Shown piece by piece: positions 9,189-22,428 of a stretch of 49,008 bases of DNA; the stretch's first letter is position 1, and each line of letters starts with the position of its first letter. This stretch comes from Desulfotignum sp. (GTDB lineage Bacteria; Desulfobacterota; Desulfobacteria; Desulfobacterales; Desulfobacteraceae). Under the pieces are notes generated by a model. It was not told where the DNA came from. It saw nothing but the letters and a program-made list of their open reading frames with translations, and ran no database searches. The stretch is taken from the NCBI GenBank assembly GCA_011390615.1, contig JAABSB010000004.1, forward strand, positions 1-49,008, read 5' to 3'. Made by a program: the position numbers and the translations under genes.

Positions 9189-10925
9189 TTATCTGTTTTC
9201 TGAAACGATCCGGTTTTCCGGGGTGATGTTGATAAACCGCAGGAACCCTTCCACCGTTATCCAGACAGCCAGTATCAGAATAATGGCATTGACCACCTGA
9301 AGCAGGGTGTTGTGTGCCGTACCAAAACTGCCCTGGTTCAGGATCAGGGCCCAGATGGTCATCACCATCATGAACAGTGCAGGGATGCCTGATATCATCC
9401 ATTTAACCCCGCCCTTGTCTTTAAGATAAACCGTAATGATGATCAGGGCCAGGCCGGCCAGGGTCTGGTTTACCGCACCAAACAGAGGCCACAGCTTCAG
9501 TGCCCCGTTTCCGCTGGGGCCGCTTGCAAAAGCCAGAAGCAATGCCGTTCCCACTGCCAGAAAGGTGGTGATATATTTGCCGGAAAACGCAGTGAGCTTC
9601 ACGCTGTCAAACAGTTCAGACAAAATATACCGCTGGATCCGGGTAGCGGTATCCAGGGTGGTGCCGGCAAAGGATGCCACAAACACCCCCATGATGACAA
9701 CAGCGATGCCGGCCGGTACGCCAAAAGAGGCGATCATGTTGGCAGACCCGTCCACAAACGCCGCCACTTTTGATCCCAGGCCTGCCGCAGCTGCCCAGGA
9801 AGAATAATGGGTTGTCCAGGCAGCTACCCCCACCAGGGTTTCTCCGGATTTGGTCACATACCCCATGCCTATACCCGCAGACACAGCAATAATCACCAAT
9901 GTAGCAAGGGCGCCTTCCATGAGCATGGAGCCATATCCCACAAACAATGAATCGGTTTCATACCGGACCTGTTTGGCGGACGTGCCTGAAGACACCAGAG
10001 AGTGGAACCCGGAAATGGCGCCGCAGGCAATGGTGATAAACAAAAAAGGCCACATGGGCGGGGCCTCTGTCGGGCTCATCTGAACAGCCGGCGCTACGAT
10101 TGACAGGTTTGAAAAGAACGCGGAAAAAAACACCCCGATCACCATAAGCACCATCACGATCATGAGCTGATGGGAATTGATAAAATCCCTGGGCTGCAAT
10201 AAGGTGGTGACCGGCAGGGTGGAAGCGATAAAGGCATAGATCAGCAACAGAATTGTCCATACACCTGTGGGGGGGATCCCCGCAATTGTCGGCATTTTGA
10301 TGGGCAGAACCGCGCCGATGAACACGGTGACATACATGAGCACCACGGCAATTATGGACCAGGTGATGATGCTTTTGCCCTGCTTGTAAATTGCATGGCC
10401 CAGGTAAAGGGCAATGGCGACCTCACACCACACCGGCAGAACAGATGTGGGGTACATGGCAAAAACCACGGCGATCACCAGGCCGAAAATGGCAATCACA
10501 ATCCACAATTCCAGAAAGACAATCAGAAAAAAGAAAAACCGGGTCCGGTTGTTGACATATTTTGATGTGTAATCTGCAATGGACTTTCCCTGGTTTCTCA
10601 TGGAAATAATCAGGGCACCGAAATCATGCACCGCACCCATGAAAATGCTGCCGAAAAACACCCAGATCATTGCCGGCACCCATCCCCAAATAATGGCGAT
10701 GGCCGGACCCACAATGGGGCCTGTCCCGGCAATAGAAGTAAAATGATGACCAAAGATCACCTCTTTTTTGGTGGGAACATAATCCACACCATCCGCCTGT
10801 GCAACAGAAGGCACCTCTGCTTCATGAGCCAACTTGAAAATTTTTTTTCCAATAAACCGGCCATACACATTATACATTAAAATATACCCGATAAAGGAAA
10901 TCACCATGATTAATAATGCATCCAT
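9189..10925 (-). CDS. cstA: Carbon starvation protein A family transporter
   Basis: Multi-TM protein with HHFTSIAGTGPIVGPAIAIIWGWVPAMIWV and GTTLDTATRIQRYI typical of CstA. Confidence 0.9.
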   Translation of the reverse strand: MDALLIMVISFIGYILMYNVYGRFIGKKIFKLAHEAEVPSVAQADGVDYVPTKKEVIFGHHFTSIAGTGPIVGPAIAIIWGWVPAMIWVFFGSIFMGAVHDFGALIISMRNQGKSIADYTSKYVNNRTRFFFFLIVFLELWIVIAIFGLVIAVVFAMYPTSVLPVWCEVAIALYLGHAIYKQGKSIITWSIIAVVLMYVTVFIGAVLPIKMPTIAGIPPTGVWTILLLIYAFIASTLPVTTLLQPRDFINSHQLMIVMVLMVIGVFFSAFFSNLSIVAPAVQMSPTEAPPMWPFLFITIACGAISGFHSLVSSGTSAKQVRYETDSLFVGYGSMLMEGALATLVIIAVSAGIGMGYVTKSGETLVGVAAWTTHYSSWAAAAGLGSKVAAFVDGSANMIASFGVPAGIAVVIMGVFVASFAGTTLDTATRIQRYILSELFDSVKLTAFSGKYITTFLAVGTALLLAFASGPSGNGALKLWPLFGAVNQTLAGLALIIITVYLKDKGGVKWMISGIPALFMMVMTIWALILNQGSFGTAHNTLLQVVNAIILILAVWITVEGFLRFINITPENRIVSENR

Positions 10926-11029
10926 CTTTTCTCTCCTCCCTGTGGCTGTGAGATCAAACAATTAATATGAATCACGGCAAAAGCGTTCGGATCTGTCCAC
11001 TTTTGTCTGGAAAAACAACCTTAAGATAG

Positions 11030-11045
11030 AGCAAGATAAGTGCCA
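11030..11045 (-). promoter_or_regulatory. Sigma-54 (-24/-12) promoter upstream of cstA
   Basis: Minus strand TGGCACTTATCTTGCT, exact match to TGGCAC-N5-TTGCW with GG-N10-GC. Confidence 0.8.
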
Positions 11046-11245
11046 CGCTGTATCGTTTGCCGATTTGCCTTTAATACTCCGCTGCATGTGTCCATGGGAT
11101 AAAACAAAAGGCACAAAAAAATGCGAAACCGCACCTGATGGAAGCAGAAATGCGACTTTGAAACCAGGCGTTGACCACCCGCCGCAAATACACTATACAA
11201 AAGGGTGAACAGCCTGATGTTAACAGATCCAAGGGAGCCGGACAC

Positions 11246-12490
11246 ATGATGATGCTTCAGGGAATTGCCGGCCTGGCGGTATTTGTGGGGCTGGCCTGGA
11301 TGGCCAGTGAAAACCGGGGGCAGGTGAAAATCAAAACCATTGCCATGGGCCTGGGCCTGCAGATACTGCTGGCCCTTGTTCTTCTCAAAATACCGCTGCT
11401 GGGCCAGGGATTTGTTTGGCTGAACCAGGTTGTCCTGGCCCTTGAACAGGCAACCCGGGCAGGCACATCCATGGTTTTTGGGTACCTGGGAGGCGGGCCC
11501 CTGCCCTTTGACGAAAAGTTTGCGGGCGCATCCTTTATCCTGGCATTTCAGGCGCTGCCCCTGGTGCTGCTCATGAGCGCCCTGTCTTCGCTGTTGTTTT
11601 ACTGGCGGATACTGCCATGGGTTGTGCGCTGTTTTTCCCGGGTGCTTGAGCGCTTGTTCGGCCTTGGCGGGGCAGAAGGGCTTGGGGTGTCTGCCAATAT
11701 TTTTGTGGGCATGGTGGAATCGCCTCTGTTTATCCGGCCCTATGTCAGCGCCTTAACCCGCAGCGAACTGTTTGCCCTGATGACTTCCGGCATGGCCACC
11801 ATAGCCGGCACCATGATGGTGCTCTATGCGAATATCCTGGGAGACATCATCCCGAATGTTTTGGGCCATATCCTGGCCGCCTCCATTATCAGTGCCCCGG
11901 CAGCCATTACCGTGGCCAAAATCATGATCCCGGAAACCCGGCCTGTCACATCAGGGGAGCTGACAGCCCCCGACCCTGCAGCCAGCGCCATGGATGCGGT
12001 TACCAGGGGCACCCTGCAGGGTGTGGAGCTGCTCATCAATATCATTGCCATGCTCATCGTGCTGGTGGCCCTGGTTCACCTGGTGGATATCCTGCTGAAA
12101 ATTTTGCCCCATATGGGCGGCGATCCTGTGACCCTGCAGAGAATTCTTGGCTGGATCATGGCGCCGGTGGTCTGGCTCATGGGCATTCCCTGGGCTGAAG
12201 CCGGCACTGCCGGCGGGCTGATGGGAACCAAAACCATTATCAACGAATTTGTGGCCTACCTGAACCTTGCCGGCCTTCCCAAAGAGAGCCTGGGGCCGGA
12301 CAGCCGCCTGATCATGCTCTATGCCATGTGTGGATTTGCCAACCCCGGCAGCCTGGGCATCATGATCGGGGGACTGGGCACCATGGCCCCGGACCGCCGG
12401 GGAGAAATCGTGTCCCTGGGACTGCGCTCCATTGTTGCCGGCACCATTGCCACCTGCATGACCGGCGCCATTGTGGGCCTGATCAGCTAA
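11246..12490 (+). CDS. NupC-type nucleoside transporter family protein
   Basis: NIFVGMVESPLFIRPY, TSGMATIAGTMMVLYA, GTKTIINEFVAYLNL, CGFANPGSLGIMIGGLGTMAPDRR motifs. Confidence 0.85.
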   Translation: MMMLQGIAGLAVFVGLAWMASENRGQVKIKTIAMGLGLQILLALVLLKIPLLGQGFVWLNQVVLALEQATRAGTSMVFGYLGGGPLPFDEKFAGASFILAFQALPLVLLMSALSSLLFYWRILPWVVRCFSRVLERLFGLGGAEGLGVSANIFVGMVESPLFIRPYVSALTRSELFALMTSGMATIAGTMMVLYANILGDIIPNVLGHILAASIISAPAAITVAKIMIPETRPVTSGELTAPDPAASAMDAVTRGTLQGVELLINIIAMLIVLVALVHLVDILLKILPHMGGDPVTLQRILGWIMAPVVWLMGIPWAEAGTAGGLMGTKTIINEFVAYLNLAGLPKESLGPDSRLIMLYAMCGFANPGSLGIMIGGLGTMAPDRRGEIVSLGLRSIVAGTIATCMTGAIVGLIS

Positions 12491-12546
12491 TAGTCTGTCC
12501 TGAAATGCTGAATAAACCGAGCGGTAAACCTGCCGGCACTTCCGGC

Positions 12547-14223
12547 TTATGGATTGTCTGTCATGTTATCTGGGGGTATCAGCAGGTCAGTGATCCCCCA
12601 GTTTTTTTCCGCCTGCAGATACTGCATTTTTCCGGACGGTTTCACCGGTATGAAAGACATGGCCCTTTCTGACATTGCGGTAATGGACAGGGCCGGATTA
12701 ACCCCAAGATTGGCCGGGATCATGGAGCCGTCCGCCACGATCATGTTCCGGTACCCTTTCACACGATTTTTATCGTCAATCACCCCTTTTTCAGGATTTT
12801 CATGGGCACTGCAGCCCCCCATGATATGGGCGGTAATCGGTGCATTCATATAAACTTCGGAAACAATACTGGTGGGAATCCCGTTCATGTGCTCTGCCAG
12901 CCTCCGGGCGAATTCATTGGCAATGGGAATGTACACCGGATTTTTTTTGTCACTGGCCTGTTTTGATCCCAGGGATTTGACAAACGGCCATAACCACCGG
13001 CGTTTCCTTGACACATTCAGGTGGTTGTCATGGGTCTGCATCACCAGGATTATCAGGCTTTGTCGGGCAAATCCGATAGGATTCAATATGCGCAGAAAAT
13101 GCACAGGATGCCTCACAACATTGGCGATATACCGAAATATCCGGGGCATCCTCCCCCCGCCGTCCGTGAGCATCACCGGCAGCAGTCCCATAAAATCATT
13201 GCCCTTTGCATACCTGACCGGCTCCATATGGGTATTGTCATCAGGGTGCACACTGGAGGTGATGGCCACGCCGTTTGAAAAATCCACGTTTCCTGAAAAG
13301 GTCCTGACAGACAGAATCGCTTCACTATTGCTTCGGACCCGCTGCCCCAGATCATCTGATAACCCTGGCATCCGGCCTGTTTCACGCATCTTCAAAAGCA
13401 GAGAAAGGGTGCCCAGCACCCCGGCGGACAAAACAACGCCTTTTGTGCGAAAAACGGTTTTCCGACCCGATACGCCCGTTGTTCTGACAGAGGTGACTTC
13501 ATATCCGTCAGACCCGTCCGCTGACAACGGGTGTATATCGATTACCTTGTTTTCAGGAATGATCCGGGTGCCGAATTTTTCCGCAAAATACAGGTAGTTC
13601 TTGTCCAGGGTGTTTTTGGCATCTTTCCGGCACCCGGTCATGCATGCACCGCAGAGTTCACACCCGATCCTGTCCGGTCCCTGGCCAAAAAAATAGGGGT
13701 CTGCTGCTTTTTTGCCCTGTTCACCAAAATACACCGCTACACGGGTTTTATGAAACGTGTGTTCCCGTCCGAAATCCGCAGCTGTCCTGCGCATCAAATC
13801 ATCTGCTTCGCCGAGGAAGGGGTTTTCAACAGCCCCCAGCATTTTTTCTGCCAGCGCATAATATGGCCTAAGGGCTTGCTTTCCCCCCATCTGCTTGACC
13901 ACCTCATTTTCAAAAAAAACATCCGGCGGCACATACAGCGTGTTTGCATAGTTCAGGCTTCCCCCGCCGACCCCGGCACCGCTCAATATGAAAATGTCAT
14001 TGAGCAGATTCATCCGCTGGATTCCGTATAAAAAAATTTTCGGCATCCACAGAAATTTGCGCAGGTGCCAGTTTACCCTGGCAAAATCATCGTTTTCCCA
14101 CCGTTTTCCGGCTTCGATGACCCCGACCCTGTATCCTTTCTGGGAAAGCCGCATGGCGGAAACACTGCCGCCGAAACCGGAACCTATGACAAGAAAGTCG
14201 AAATCAAACTGCCAGCCGGTCAT
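12547..14223 (-). CDS. GMC-family / cholesterol oxidase-like FAD oxidoreductase
   Basis: DFLVIGSGFGGSVSAMRLSQKGYRVGVIEAG dinucleotide fold; Cys cluster CELCGACMTGC; C-terminal NPALSITAMSERAM. Confidence 0.8.
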   Translation of the reverse strand: MTGWQFDFDFLVIGSGFGGSVSAMRLSQKGYRVGVIEAGKRWENDDFARVNWHLRKFLWMPKIFLYGIQRMNLLNDIFILSGAGVGGGSLNYANTLYVPPDVFFENEVVKQMGGKQALRPYYALAEKMLGAVENPFLGEADDLMRRTAADFGREHTFHKTRVAVYFGEQGKKAADPYFFGQGPDRIGCELCGACMTGCRKDAKNTLDKNYLYFAEKFGTRIIPENKVIDIHPLSADGSDGYEVTSVRTTGVSGRKTVFRTKGVVLSAGVLGTLSLLLKMRETGRMPGLSDDLGQRVRSNSEAILSVRTFSGNVDFSNGVAITSSVHPDDNTHMEPVRYAKGNDFMGLLPVMLTDGGGRMPRIFRYIANVVRHPVHFLRILNPIGFARQSLIILVMQTHDNHLNVSRKRRWLWPFVKSLGSKQASDKKNPVYIPIANEFARRLAEHMNGIPTSIVSEVYMNAPITAHIMGGCSAHENPEKGVIDDKNRVKGYRNMIVADGSMIPANLGVNPALSITAMSERAMSFIPVKPSGKMQYLQAEKNWGITDLLIPPDNMTDNP

Positions 14224-14250
14224 CTGATACTCCTGTTCAATTGTTCATTA

Positions 14251-15042
14251 TCAGGGCACCATGCCCCAGGAAAAAATGTCTTCGTTGGCCAGGATGCCGG
14301 ACACCCGGGCAGCCTGCACCAGATCCGGGTTGAGGATATCCAGGAGCCCATAATCCAGGCCGGCCGCTGCCAGCATGGCAAGATAGGTTTGCTCGACTGC
14401 CAGGCGCTTTTTTATGTCCGGGGCACTGGTGCCCAGGTTGGAGATGCCGCCGATGGTGCGGACAGGGAACCCCAGCAGGTCCGGCAGGGTATGGATCACC
14501 TCCAGTACCTGCCTTGCCTGGACTATGCCGTCCGACCATGCAAGGGGGGGAATCACCGGATCGATGATCACCCTTTCCTTGGCCACTCCGGCCGCTTCTG
14601 CCGCCGCTATCAAATCCAAAGCCACCGCGAACCGCTGGGCCGCATCTGTTGGCACCCGGGAATCAGGATACAGCAAAAAACCAACGATATCTGCATCATG
14701 TTTTCTGGCCAGGGGCAGGATCTGTTCCAGTTTGCAGGGTTCCAGGGAAAACCCGTTGATGATGATCCGGTTTCTGGCGGCCTTCACCCCGGCAGTCATG
14801 GCATCTGGATTGGCTGTGTCGATGAGCAGGGGCAGGTCTGTCACTGCCTGCACCGCTTCAATGAAAAAGGTCATGCCGATGTCAGCACATTTTCCCAATG
14901 GTCCGGTGTTCACATCGATGGCCCAGGCTCCCCGGGCCTCACAGGCTTTCACCAGGTCCTGCACCGGTGCCGGATCAAACTGCTGCAGCGCACGTCTCAT
15001 TTCCGGCCGGGTGATGCGCAGGTTGTCGGCAATCAGTTTCAT
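14251..15042 (-). CDS. Pterin-binding (DHPS-like) methyltetrahydrofolate:corrinoid methyltransferase-type protein
   Basis: AIDVNTGP, LLIDTANPDAM, IINGFSLEP TIM-barrel motifs of the MeTr/AcsE-MtrH group. Confidence 0.7.
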   Translation of the reverse strand: MKLIADNLRITRPEMRRALQQFDPAPVQDLVKACEARGAWAIDVNTGPLGKCADIGMTFFIEAVQAVTDLPLLIDTANPDAMTAGVKAARNRIIINGFSLEPCKLEQILPLARKHDADIVGFLLYPDSRVPTDAAQRFAVALDLIAAAEAAGVAKERVIIDPVIPPLAWSDGIVQARQVLEVIHTLPDLLGFPVRTIGGISNLGTSAPDIKKRLAVEQTYLAMLAAAGLDYGLLDILNPDLVQAARVSGILANEDIFSWGMVP

Positions 15043-15962
15043 TCCTTCTCCCCTTGTCTCGGGGGGGTGCGCACCGGCCACAGAAAAAATTCAGGCAGGG
15101 GCTTATACCCGACCCCCACGGCCCCGTCCTTGGTATACAGTACCCAGGCATAGGCGGTATCATACATGCTGGTGGTGGCGGACCAGTAAAATGGCTGCAC
15201 ATCGGCAAACCCGTGGTCCAGGGCCAAGGCCGGTGAATGGTTTTCAAGATCTGTCAGGCTCTCCAGTTCACCAATTTCGGGAACCCGCCAGTCATTGAAG
15301 CCGTAAAAGGTTTCCCTGTTCATCTGTGACACCATATCAGACGCGGTTTTCCAGTCCAGGGGCTTTCGGGTCATATTTGCATTTTTCACCCATGTCAGGC
15401 CGGTGCTGCTGTCATGGACACATGCGCCTTCTGAAGTAAACCGGTTTTCTTTATGCAGCACCCCTGCCTGAAACTCACCGTCCTGGCCGGACCCGTGACA
15501 ATCCATGACACTGCCGCCTGCATCAAAACAGGTCTTCTGTCCAGTTTGAAGAACAGCCGTGCCCCTTTTGTCCGCCACCCGCACAGGCCAGACCATATAT
15601 GACCCATATTTCATCCCCTTGAACACCCGGGCGCCCCCCAGGTGCACATACCATGCCTGGTCCGGGAGCCGTGCACAGGTGGTGGATGTCCAGTAGTATC
15701 CGGTGAACACGTTCATAAACGGATGGCTTTCCGGAAGGCTGGGATTGATCATTTCATGGCTCATCAGGCTGAACAGTTCCCTGCGGTTGGGCAATTTCCA
15801 GTCCTGATACCCGAAAAGTCCGGATGCGTTGCATGTATCCATCTGGTCCAGTGCCTCTTCCCAGGTCATGGGAAATTCCACCAGCCCGGCGTTTCGGGTC
15901 CACATCAGGCTAGTCTGTTCATCGATCACGACATCGTTATCTAAATTGAACCTGCGCTTCAT
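15039..15962 (-). CDS. DUF1566 (Lcl) protein with two tandem domains
   Basis: Two repeats: LMWTRNAG...FGYQDWKLPNRRELFSL...YYWTSTT...WPVR and LTWVKNAN...YGFNDWRVPEIGELESL...FYWSATT...WPVR. Confidence 0.75.
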   Translation of the reverse strand: MKRRFNLDNDVVIDEQTSLMWTRNAGLVEFPMTWEEALDQMDTCNASGLFGYQDWKLPNRRELFSLMSHEMINPSLPESHPFMNVFTGYYWTSTTCARLPDQAWYVHLGGARVFKGMKYGSYMVWPVRVADKRGTAVLQTGQKTCFDAGGSVMDCHGSGQDGEFQAGVLHKENRFTSEGACVHDSSTGLTWVKNANMTRKPLDWKTASDMVSQMNRETFYGFNDWRVPEIGELESLTDLENHSPALALDHGFADVQPFYWSATTSMYDTAYAWVLYTKDGAVGVGYKPLPEFFLWPVRTPPRQGEKE

Positions 15963-15996
15963 ATCTTTTTTGTTTTCCTTTACGCTGCCGAGCCGG

Positions 15997-16470
15997 TTAA
16001 TTTTTCCCCACATACATGCCGTCATAATCCAGGGTTGTCAGCGGAGTGGCTTCTGCATGACTTCCGGCTGACACAACCTCTCCGATAAAAAGGGTATGGT
16101 TTCCCGGCTGATCCTGTTGTATCACCTGCAGCTCAAACCAGGCCAGGCAGTCTTTCAAAATTGGCACCCCGGTTTTTCCGGGTTTCCAGTCCATCCCGGA
16201 AAATTTTTCCCCCGGGTCCGGCCCCTTGAACCTTGCAAGCAGTGATTTTTGCGACAGATCGATGATGTGCAGCCCGAAGGCCCTGTTATTGACAATCATG
16301 TCATGGGAATACCGATTGGGATGTACCGCTGCCATGATCAGGGGCGGGTCATATGACACCTGGGTCACCCAGGAGGCTATCATGCCGTTTATTGTATCAT
16401 CCATCACCGTTGTCAACACATAAATGCCGTAGGTCATCTGCCCGAAGGCGGACTGCCACTGCTGTTTCAT
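15997..16470 (-). CDS. Flavin reductase family protein (FMN-binding)
   Basis: FGQMTYGIYVLTT...GMIASWVTQVSYDPPLIMAAVHPNRYSHDMI. Confidence 0.8.
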   Translation of the reverse strand: MKQQWQSAFGQMTYGIYVLTTVMDDTINGMIASWVTQVSYDPPLIMAAVHPNRYSHDMIVNNRAFGLHIIDLSQKSLLARFKGPDPGEKFSGMDWKPGKTGVPILKDCLAWFELQVIQQDQPGNHTLFIGEVVSAGSHAEATPLTTLDYDGMYVGKN

Positions 16471-16471
16471 A

Positions 16472-16930
16472 TCATCCTCCTGTTCTGTGTGTTGCAATTT
16501 TCACTCCTCTGCCTAGCTTGAACATGGCGGAAAACCGCATCACCTGTCTGCCGTCTTCATCAGAAACCACGGCCTGTCCCTGCACCTGACGGTTTTCCAA
16601 CGGTGTCACCTCTGCTCTGGCAGACAGGACCCCATGTAACACCGGGCCCAGAAATTCCGCGTTCAAGGAGATGGTCCCGAACCGGCTGTCCGGGGGAAGG
16701 ATGCTTTTGATGGCCATGGCAATGGCTGTATCCGCCAGGGTGACGATGGCTCCGCCATGGGCCATTCCCTGTCCCTGGGCCAGCTGATACACAAAGGGCA
16801 TGGTCAGATAAGCACACCCGTCTTTTGCCTCCACAATATCGAGCCCCAGCAGTTTTTCAAACGGTGCGCAGCTGATCCATTTTTCCAGGGTCACCTGGTG
16901 CGGCCCGGTGTACAATCCGTCAGTTTCCAT
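16472..16930 (-). CDS. PaaI-type hotdog thioesterase
   Basis: AQGQGMAHGGAIVTLADTAIAMA hotdog motif. Confidence 0.75.
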   Translation of the reverse strand: METDGLYTGPHQVTLEKWISCAPFEKLLGLDIVEAKDGCAYLTMPFVYQLAQGQGMAHGGAIVTLADTAIAMAIKSILPPDSRFGTISLNAEFLGPVLHGVLSARAEVTPLENRQVQGQAVVSDEDGRQVMRFSAMFKLGRGVKIATHRTGG

Positions 16931-17165
16931 GTTTTTCTTTTCTATCCTCCAACTTTGATCTTCCATATGCCTGAAGCAAAAGAAGCCAGCTGTTTCTATC
17001 TAACCTCTGTTTTACGGACGTTCCAGGTATCATAGTGTTCGGCCACCGCTCTGGCTATATGAAAGGTGCTGTATTGATATAGCGTTCGTTTCACTGCATC
17101 TGCTTTGTTGCCCATATGCATACGTTGTTGCCTTTCTATGTTGACATTTATTCAAATTTTTTTCA

Positions 17166-17190
17166 ATATATCAGATACTCCCTGATATAT
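17166..17190. repeat. Inverted repeat, operator-like
   Basis: atatatcag-N7-ctgatatat perfect 9-bp arms upstream of the aminotransferase. Confidence 0.4.
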
Positions 17191-17322
17191 CTCCTCTCCC
17201 GGCAATGACAGGTGATGTGGCTCAGGGTTTATTTTTTCATCCTTTTTTCTCTTTATTTTTAAAATAAAAATCAGGTATGATGTAACTTTTATTTCCAATA
17301 CAGTTATTTTACAGGGAGTCAC

Positions 17323-18531
17323 ATGGTTGTGGAAGAAAATATCATTCGTTTTGCCGGACGCATGGAGCAGCTGCCGCCCTATCTGTTCGGCATGATCAAC
17401 AAGATGAAAATGGAAAAACGGCGTAATGGGGATGACGTCATTGATTTAGGGATGGGCAATCCCATGGACCCCACACCGGATGCGGTGATCGAAAAACTGG
17501 TGCAGGTGGCCAAGGACCCCAAGTCCCACCGGTATCCGGAAAGCTCGGGTATGCCCCATTTGAAAAAGGAGATCGCCAAATATTACAAGCGGCACTATGA
17601 TATCAACTTGGATGCGGAAAAGGAAACATATTTCACCATCGGCTCCAAAGAAGGGATTTCCCATCTGTGCCTGGCCATCATGGGCCCGGGGGATTCTGTG
17701 CTGGTGCCGGCGCCGGCCTTTCCCATCCACATCTATGCCGCGGTCATTGCCGGGGCCAATGTCATGCGGATCCCCATTGCACCGGAGCAGGGATTTTTGA
17801 ACCGAATCATAAACATCTGCGAATCCTGCTACCCCGCCCCCAAAGTGCTGATGCTCAACTATCCCCACAACCCCACCGGCGTGGTTACGGACACTGCTTT
17901 TTTCACAGAGATCGTTGCCCTGGCCAAGCGGTTCAAATTCATGGTGATAAATGACTTTGCCTATTCCAAGATCACCTTTGACGGGTATCAGGCCCCCAGT
18001 TTTCTGGAGGCCCCCGGTGCCAAGGATGTGGGAGTGGAGTTCGGCTCTTTTTCAAAATCTTACAACATGGCGGGCTGGCGTATCGGATATTGTGTGGGCA
18101 ATGAACAGATCGTCAAGGCCCTGGGCCAGATCAAGGGGTATTTTGACTACGGCATCTTTTCCGCCATCCAGGTGGCGGGCATCATTGCGCTGAGAGACTG
18201 TGACGATACCATCCCGGTGCTGGCCAAAACCTATGAAACCCGGCGGGATGTCCTGTGTAACGGCCTGACCCGCATGGGATGGGATATCACCCCGCCCAGG
18301 GCCGGCATGTTTGTATGGGCAAAAATACCAGCACCTTTCGATAAAATGGGGGCTCTGCAGTTTGCCATCGAGATGATGGACCGGGCCAACGTGGCAGTGG
18401 CACCGGGCACCGGGTTCAGTGAGGAGGGCGAAGGCTACCTGCGCCTGGCCCTTGTAGAAAATGAGGAGCGGCTGCGCCAAGCCATGCGGCAGATGAAAAA
18501 AGCTATGGATGCCCTGTCAGCAGAATTATAA
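17323..18531 (+). CDS. Class I aminotransferase (AlaC / LL-DAP aminotransferase-like)
   Basis: LNYPHNPTGVV, INDFAYSKITFDGY, GSFSKSYNMAGWRIGY PLP-lysine motif. Confidence 0.85.
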   Translation: MVVEENIIRFAGRMEQLPPYLFGMINKMKMEKRRNGDDVIDLGMGNPMDPTPDAVIEKLVQVAKDPKSHRYPESSGMPHLKKEIAKYYKRHYDINLDAEKETYFTIGSKEGISHLCLAIMGPGDSVLVPAPAFPIHIYAAVIAGANVMRIPIAPEQGFLNRIINICESCYPAPKVLMLNYPHNPTGVVTDTAFFTEIVALAKRFKFMVINDFAYSKITFDGYQAPSFLEAPGAKDVGVEFGSFSKSYNMAGWRIGYCVGNEQIVKALGQIKGYFDYGIFSAIQVAGIIALRDCDDTIPVLAKTYETRRDVLCNGLTRMGWDITPPRAGMFVWAKIPAPFDKMGALQFAIEMMDRANVAVAPGTGFSEEGEGYLRLALVENEERLRQAMRQMKKAMDALSAEL

Positions 18532-18575
18532 AAAAAGACCTGATATCCGCTTTCTTGTGATATCAGGTCTTTTTT
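18531..18575. terminator. Bidirectional intrinsic terminator
   Basis: aaaaaagacctgatatc-N11-gatatcaggtctttttt perfect hairpin between convergent genes. Confidence 0.9.
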
Positions 18576-18594
18576 GCGTGATTTTTTCGGGATT

Positions 18595-22127
<3,533 letters not shown>

Positions 22128-22324
22128 TCAGGTTCCTTTTCCTATCTCTTATTGATTATATTTTTTCAAAATATTTATCTTAAAACAGGGCAATTATCAA
22201 TTGATAAATATTTTGGTTATTTATTTATAATTAGATTTTAAAAAACAATAATAACAATAAGGGGTGTTCATATGTTTAAAACTTTTTAATTATTTGAAAT
22301 ACCATTATATTTTTATGGGTTTTG

Positions 22325-22423
22325 TGTTGAAAAAATGTTGGTATACATCACATATGTCACAGGTTTTGAACCCGTGCTGCAAAAGGTGTTTAAAAAGGGG
22401 CAGTTTTGATCATTTTTTCAACA
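22325..22423. repeat. Long-spaced 13-bp inverted repeat
   Basis: tgttgaaaaaatg (22325-22337) and its exact reverse complement cattttttcaaca (22411-22423). Confidence 0.5.
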
Positions 22424-22428
22424 AAGTT

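Noticed and set aside
11130-11165. Second sigma-54 site (TGGAAGCAGAAATGCG) before the NupC-like gene
   Set aside because: Only GG-N10-GC matches; the flanking bases deviate too much from consensus.
15039-15962. DUF1566 gene as a diversity-generating retroelement target
   Set aside because: DUF1566 can be a DGR variable protein, but no reverse transcriptase, template repeat or adenine-biased repeat is visible in the window.
22128-22428. Chromosomal replication origin next to dnaN
   Set aside because: AT-rich, but no clear TTATNCACA boxes, and no dnaA or recF nearby.
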